This document shows, in pieces, positions 5,298-8,124 of a DNA stretch of 8,124 bases. A model generated the notes under the pieces. The model was not told the DNA's origin and searched no databases. It saw only the letters and a program-made list of their open reading frames with translations. Source of the stretch: Candidatus Woesearchaeota archaeon (GTDB lineage Archaea > Nanobdellota > Nanobdellia > Woesearchaeales > WJKR01); contig WJKR01000017.1 of NCBI GenBank assembly GCA_014729015.1, positions 1 through 8,124 on the forward strand, read 5' to 3'. The stretch's first letter is position 1. The number at the start of each line of letters is the position of its first letter. A program made the translations under genes and the position numbers.

Positions 5298-6197
5298 TCA
5301 GAGATTGAGCTCGACGATAGTGGAGAGTAATCCGCGCGTCTTGGTGGCGATGAGCAAGAGATAGGTGAGCGTGACGCACGTCTCTCTCTTTTTCCTGATG
5401 TGGCTTCGCATCAACTCTATCAACTTCTTGGTCCGGTGGAAGAGCGCTTCGACGCGTTGCTTATCGTAGGTGTAGTACACGTCGCACAACGCTTCAAGAT
5501 ACTGGTTGACCTGCGCAAACATCGCAAGCGACTGATCGTTCGTCTGAGGCATGTGCTGCAGATAGAATGAAGCGATTTCCTTGTAATGATCGCCGATGTC
5601 TTCCAGCTCGCGGAGCAGGTGATAGTAGAGTATGTTGTCATCGGTGACGACGTACTTGTTCAATGCCCGGGCACAATAGTTCATGAGCCTGTTGATGGTC
5701 TTGTCCCGTTCTTTGATGATTTGCAACGTGGTCGTATCTTTCTCCCGGATAGCCACCAAAAGGTCGACGGCCATGGAGTTGAGCAGCGTCCAGAGCCTCC
5801 GCAACGCGACCTTGAAGCCTTCCTTGTTCACGTCGAAGAGGTGCTTGACTGTGCAGGCATGCTTGTTCTGCGTCAGGATCTCGTACCCTTCGATGTCATT
5901 CTTCAGCACGTCTTGGACGACGGACGCAAAGGCGGGATCCTCAAATGTGAAGGTGACCTCGTCAAAACCCCGTCGGTAACAAGCAGTAAGGTGGCTCTTC
6001 CCGAGCCGTGAATAGGAGCCAATACTCGTACGATACCTAGGCGTGGTCTTTTCTCGTTCTGTCTGTATGGAGAGCAGGTCTCCCCGTTCCTCGACGACGA
6101 GCTCGTCCCCTTTCTGGATGTTGTGTTGCTTTGCCCATCGGGAGGGGAGAGAAATAGTCAGTGTTGAGGAACCATGCCTGATGACTTTGCGGCGCAT
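5298..6197 (-). CDS. AbrB-PhoU family phosphate-uptake regulator
   Basis: A 299-residue cytosolic protein with an N-terminal SpoVT/AbrB-type swapped-hairpin DNA-binding domain (about residues 1-47: VIRHGSSTLTISLPSRWAKQ, then KGDELVVEERGDLLSIQT) joined to a helical PhoU-like region. The PhoU part spans about 115-299, with helices such as LWTLLNSMAVDLLVAIREKD, ERDKTINRLMNYCARAL and LLRELEDIGDHYKEIASF. This domain order is common in archaea, where it is annotated as a phosphate uptake regulator, by analogy to PhoU acting on the Pst transporter and PhoR; no phosphate transporter is in the window. A TATA-like ATTTATAG lies about 25 nt before ATG 6197, implying a leaderless mRNA. It is transcribed away from the gene at 6324 and could control the shared region. 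Family call is strong; the regulated targets are unknown. Confidence 0.9.
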   Translation of the reverse strand: MRRKVIRHGSSTLTISLPSRWAKQHNIQKGDELVVEERGDLLSIQTEREKTTPRYRTSIGSYSRLGKSHLTACYRRGFDEVTFTFEDPAFASVVQDVLKNDIEGYEILTQNKHACTVKHLFDVNKEGFKVALRRLWTLLNSMAVDLLVAIREKDTTTLQIIKERDKTINRLMNYCARALNKYVVTDDNILYYHLLRELEDIGDHYKEIASFYLQHMPQTNDQSLAMFAQVNQYLEALCDVYYTYDKQRVEALFHRTKKLIELMRSHIRKKRETCVTLTYLLLIATKTRGLLSTIVELNL

Positions 6198-6218
6198 GAT
6201 GAAAGGGAGTGCATACCT

Positions 6219-6226
6219 CTATAAAT
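6219..6226 (-). promoter_or_regulatory. TATA box of AbrB-PhoU gene
   Basis: ATTTATAG on the minus strand is about 22-29 nt from ATG 6197, with an A-rich stretch (GCAGAAAAAG) upstream that could act as BRE. The spacing predicts a leaderless transcript. Confidence 0.55.
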
Positions 6227-6278
6227 CTTTTTCTGCTTTTTTACACATAATAAACAAAAAGTGTATATTGTGAGGAGA

Positions 6279-6290
6279 AAGTATATGTAT
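6279..6290 (+). promoter_or_regulatory. Probable TATA box of gene at 6324
   Basis: The AAGTATATGTAT stretch is placed so that transcription would start near 6309, leaving a short leader that includes the GGGGGTG ribosome site at 6312-6318. A second candidate, TGTATATT at 6262-6269, would give a longer leader. Confidence 0.4.
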
Positions 6291-6323
6291 TCTGGGTAAG
6301 GGAAAAACTGCGGGGGTGCGATC

Positions 6324-6674
6324 ATGGGACATATCATGAGCTCTCGACGGGCGAGCGACGGTGTCATCCTGGAAATAAAGACTGAGTATGATGAGTACTT
6401 GCAACTGCAAGGCCAGATGGACGACATACAGCTCCTCTGCCTCCGCAAAGGACTGACCAAGACGAACATGGCGCAAAGAGGAAAGAACGGGTACACCAAG
6501 TACTTCCTGATCCCTCGAGAACTCAGGGACGGCTTCAGGAACAACAACCGCATCCAATGCGACCGCATCGATATCGACGACAGGATACTCTTCATCTACA
6601 TCGTGGACAGGCTCGTCACGAACAGGCCCCGCCGGGAAGTCGTCATGGAAAAATACGCCAATAAAGGGGCGTAA
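6324..6674 (+). CDS. Conserved-looking 116-residue protein, possible AbrB-like fold
   Basis: No family is recognised with confidence. There is no signal peptide or membrane segment. Residues 12-30 (DGVILEIKTEYDEYLQLQG) look like a strand followed by a helix. Residues 52-68 (RGKNGYTKYFLIPRELR) and the following IDIDDRILFIYIVDR resemble the pattern 'IP-x-ELR, loop, strand-turn-strand' of SpoVT/AbrB DNA-binding hairpins, though this is only a pattern-level resemblance. The ATG at 6324 is preceded by GGGGGTG at 6-7 nt spacing, better than the in-frame ATG at 6336. It diverges from the AbrB-PhoU gene and is followed after 16 bp by the secreted Ig-like protein, probably in one transcript. It may be a transcription regulator; function otherwise unknown. 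Confidence 0.75.
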   Translation: MGHIMSSRRASDGVILEIKTEYDEYLQLQGQMDDIQLLCLRKGLTKTNMAQRGKNGYTKYFLIPRELRDGFRNNNRIQCDRIDIDDRILFIYIVDRLVTNRPRREVVMEKYANKGA

Positions 6675-6690
6675 CGAAGAGGAAGCACCC

Positions 6691-7251
6691 GTGGCTGATG
6701 CACCAACAAAACGGAAACACCATCCTCACTGCAACAAGCCACGCGCACCGTTTCTCAAAACCACGAGCCTCATCTGGACGTACGCCTTGCTCATGATTGC
6801 GCTCACCACCCCTTTAACTGCAATGAGCGTCGGCGTCAGCCCCCTGCGCATAGAACGACAAGAAGCCCTGCCAGGAAGCACACTGCACGAAGAACTGCTC
6901 ATCAGCGTACGGCCGCCCGGAGAAGTGGCCATCATCAGCATCCGCCCCCCGCAAGGAGCGCTCAAAGCATGGATGCATAACCACAGCGTGACGTACACCT
7001 TCGAAGACACCACGAGCAGGAAGCATCTTCCCATCACCATTACCATCCCTACACAGGCACCTCCAGGGAATTACACCGATACCCTCATCGTCAGCGTGAC
7101 CCCAAAGCTTCCGGGAACGACAGAAGCGCAAGCAAGCATCCCCATACGACTGCACTTCTCTGTCGTCGAAGAACAGCCGAGCAGCCCAGTCACGGAGCAA
7201 CCGTCATTCTCCCTGCTGCGAGCGCTTCTCGCCGCGTTCTGGGTCCGCTGA
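6691..7251 (+). CDS. Secreted or membrane-anchored Ig-like domain protein
   Basis: A 186-residue protein. After a long basic, His-rich N-terminus (residues 1-23) comes a hydrophobic core (about 24-43, ending PLTA) that serves as signal peptide or anchor. Residues about 46-157 form a beta-rich domain beginning with VGVSPLRIE and ALPGSTLHEEL and continuing with APPGNYTDTLIVSV, the pattern of archaeal surface proteins with Ig/NEW3-like beta-sandwiches. The tail is a Pro/Ser/Glu linker followed by a short hydrophobic end (LLRALLAAFWVR). Relatives of this layout usually end in a full membrane helix, so the C-terminus may be shortened. The start is GTG 6691 with GAGGA about 7 nt before it. It is probably co-transcribed with the gene at 6324. 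The last 48 bp overlap the convergent nucleotidase gene. Function unknown; likely envelope structure or adhesion. Confidence 0.72.
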   Translation: MADAPTKRKHHPHCNKPRAPFLKTTSLIWTYALLMIALTTPLTAMSVGVSPLRIERQEALPGSTLHEELLISVRPPGEVAIISIRPPQGALKAWMHNHSVTYTFEDTTSRKHLPITITIPTQAPPGNYTDTLIVSVTPKLPGTTEAQASIPIRLHFSVVEEQPSSPVTEQPSFSLLRALLAAFWVR

Positions 7252-8085
7252 ATGCGCAAAGAGCGTGTCCAACACATCATTCACGTACGCCAAGGACTCG
7301 TCATTGACCAGCACGACGTCATAGAGCCGTTTATAGGCGTCGAGGTTCCGCTCATCATGCAAGTAGCCAATCTTCAAGACAATAGCGTGCGCAACGCCCT
7401 CGACCATCCCTGGATCGCCGAGCGAATCACCTAACAACAAGACGTTCTGCCGCTGCCGCATCATCTCATGGTGGCGCGTAGCAACCAACTGTACTTCGCT
7501 TTTGTTATAGGAATGTACAATTTTTGATTGATAACCAGTGACTTGCCCTTGCTCGTTAAAGGAATAAAAATTCGCGATGACATCCACGTTATCATACAAC
7601 AAACCCGCTTTTGCAAGGAATCCTTTGATCAGATCGCCAAGCCCTGAAGAGAAGATGAGCAAAGGAACCTTTCGTTGGTGTAATCGGTCAAAGAAAGCAG
7701 CAGCGCCATCCTTGAACAACCCGTCATGATCATGCACGATTCGATACACCACTTGCCTGCTCATCCCTGACTTAATCATGATGTCCAAGTGTCGCGACCA
7801 CCACTCATGCATCCGCCGCATCTTCTCTTCCAAAGAAATAGTTTCATCAGTCTCTACCGGCCTGTATTCATCGTACAGCGCAAAGGCCTTCCTAGGATAA
7901 TCTGGCGTCAAATACGTGCCTTCCCTGATCAAGGCAAACAACGAGGGTAATTTCCTCCCCTGATACTCGCTCTTCGTCAAGGTCAGGTCAAAATCAGTAA
8001 TCACATGTAATTGGTCACTACCTGCTCGCCGCAGACCAGCAATTTTTTCTTGAAAAACTTTCTCGTCGCTGATGACAACGCCCAT
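7204..8085 (-). CDS. HAD-superfamily pyrimidine 5'-nucleotidase (UMPH-1 / cN-III type)
   Basis: A 293-residue cytosolic phosphatase, expected to release phosphate from UMP or CMP (human cN-III also acts on m7GMP). HAD motif I is DFDLTLT with nucleophile D31 and acid D33; motif II is IFSSGLGD with S146; motif III is the K195 in HSYNKSE; motif IV is LLLGDSLGD with D220 and D224. UMPH-1-specific stretches are present: SLEEKMRRMHEWW (84-96), AAFFDRLHQRKVPL (129-142), NFYSFNEQG (172-180) and IGYLHDE. The CxxC-like segment of animal enzymes is not seen. The family is best known from eukaryotes and is uncommon in archaea. ATG 8085 is preceded by what seems the stop codon of another gene one base away. 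The charged C-terminus (residues about 275-293) lies in the overlap with the neighbouring gene and exceeds the conserved fold. Substrate not provable from sequence. Confidence 0.9.
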   Translation of the reverse strand: MGVVISDEKVFQEKIAGLRRAGSDQLHVITDFDLTLTKSEYQGRKLPSLFALIREGTYLTPDYPRKAFALYDEYRPVETDETISLEEKMRRMHEWWSRHLDIMIKSGMSRQVVYRIVHDHDGLFKDGAAAFFDRLHQRKVPLLIFSSGLGDLIKGFLAKAGLLYDNVDVIANFYSFNEQGQVTGYQSKIVHSYNKSEVQLVATRHHEMMRQRQNVLLLGDSLGDPGMVEGVAHAIVLKIGYLHDERNLDAYKRLYDVVLVNDESLAYVNDVLDTLFAHSADPERGEKRSQQGE

Positions 8086-8086
8086 T

Positions 8087-8124
8087 TTAGATCTTCAACG
8101 ACGTGAGCTTGCTCATGCCATGCT
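8087..8124 (-). CDS. C-terminal tail of an upstream gene (partial)
   Basis: Reading the minus strand from the right edge, one frame gives HGMSKLTSLKI and a TAA that ends one base before the nucleotidase ATG. Such tight spacing suggests the two genes share a transcript. Only 11 codons are visible, so the protein cannot be identified. A second frame is also open in this short stretch, so the call is tentative. Confidence 0.35.
   Translation of the reverse strand, partial: HGMSKLTSLKI

Noticed and set aside
5586..6011. Plus-strand frames of 141 and 98 codons
   Set aside because: They lie inside the AbrB-PhoU gene on the opposite strand and show no motif, ribosome site or promoter.
6242..6265. 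Inverted repeat TACAC-N14-GTGTA between the divergent genes
   Set aside because: Five-base arms are too short to separate from chance in an AT-rich promoter region; not claimed as an operator.
8086..8124. Alternative minus-strand frame that stays open through the start of the nucleotidase
   Set aside because: It would run out of frame into the well-supported nucleotidase; the frame ending in TAA one base before the ATG is a better fit to an operon.

Overview
The window reads as archaeal chromosome, most likely from a DPANN-type lineage (Woesearchaeota-like; the lineage is inference, the domain is well supported). The evidence is the start of ABCE1/RNase L inhibitor (an archaeal and eukaryotic protein), TTTATAAA-type TATA boxes about 25 nt before start codons with no leader, other genes carrying GGTGA-type Shine-Dalgarno sites, and an AbrB-PhoU regulator of archaeal type. 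The base composition is fairly GC-rich, except for a more AT-rich second half of the large gene at 2897-4960.

Left part (1-2836). A divergent promoter region (276-369) separates the truncated ABCE1 gene (minus strand, running off the left edge) from acetate kinase (plus). Acetate kinase is followed by a 72-residue helical protein of unknown function and by a class I, NAD-type glyceraldehyde-3-phosphate dehydrogenase. Together they suggest a fermentative, substrate-level-phosphorylation metabolism: GAPDH in glycolysis and AckA making ATP from acetyl phosphate. The ABCE1 fragment is notable because all four cysteines expected to ligate one of its two [4Fe-4S] clusters are replaced, while all four for the other remain.

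Centre (2897-5178). A 687-residue protein joins a cytoplasmic Ser/Thr protein-kinase domain, an internal twin-arginine-like membrane segment and a C-terminal (alpha/alpha)6-barrel domain resembling GH88/GH105 unsaturated-uronyl hydrolases. I find this the most novel item: the layout suggests a receptor-like kinase whose outside domain is derived from a polysaccharide-degrading enzyme. Tail-to-tail with it, 14 bp away, lies a gene for a 67-residue secreted peptide with an acidic, proline-rich tail.

Right part (5298-8124). An AbrB-PhoU regulator (minus) diverges from a two-gene plus-strand unit: a 116-residue protein with a possible AbrB-like strand motif, then a signal-peptide protein with one Ig-like beta domain. 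The end of the latter overlaps by 48 bp the end of a convergent HAD-family pyrimidine 5'-nucleotidase (UMPH-1/cN-III type). Upstream of the nucleotidase the tail of another gene seems to stop one base before its ATG. No RNA genes, CRISPR arrays, insertion sequences or long repeats were seen. No gene-free stretch exceeds about 130 bp.
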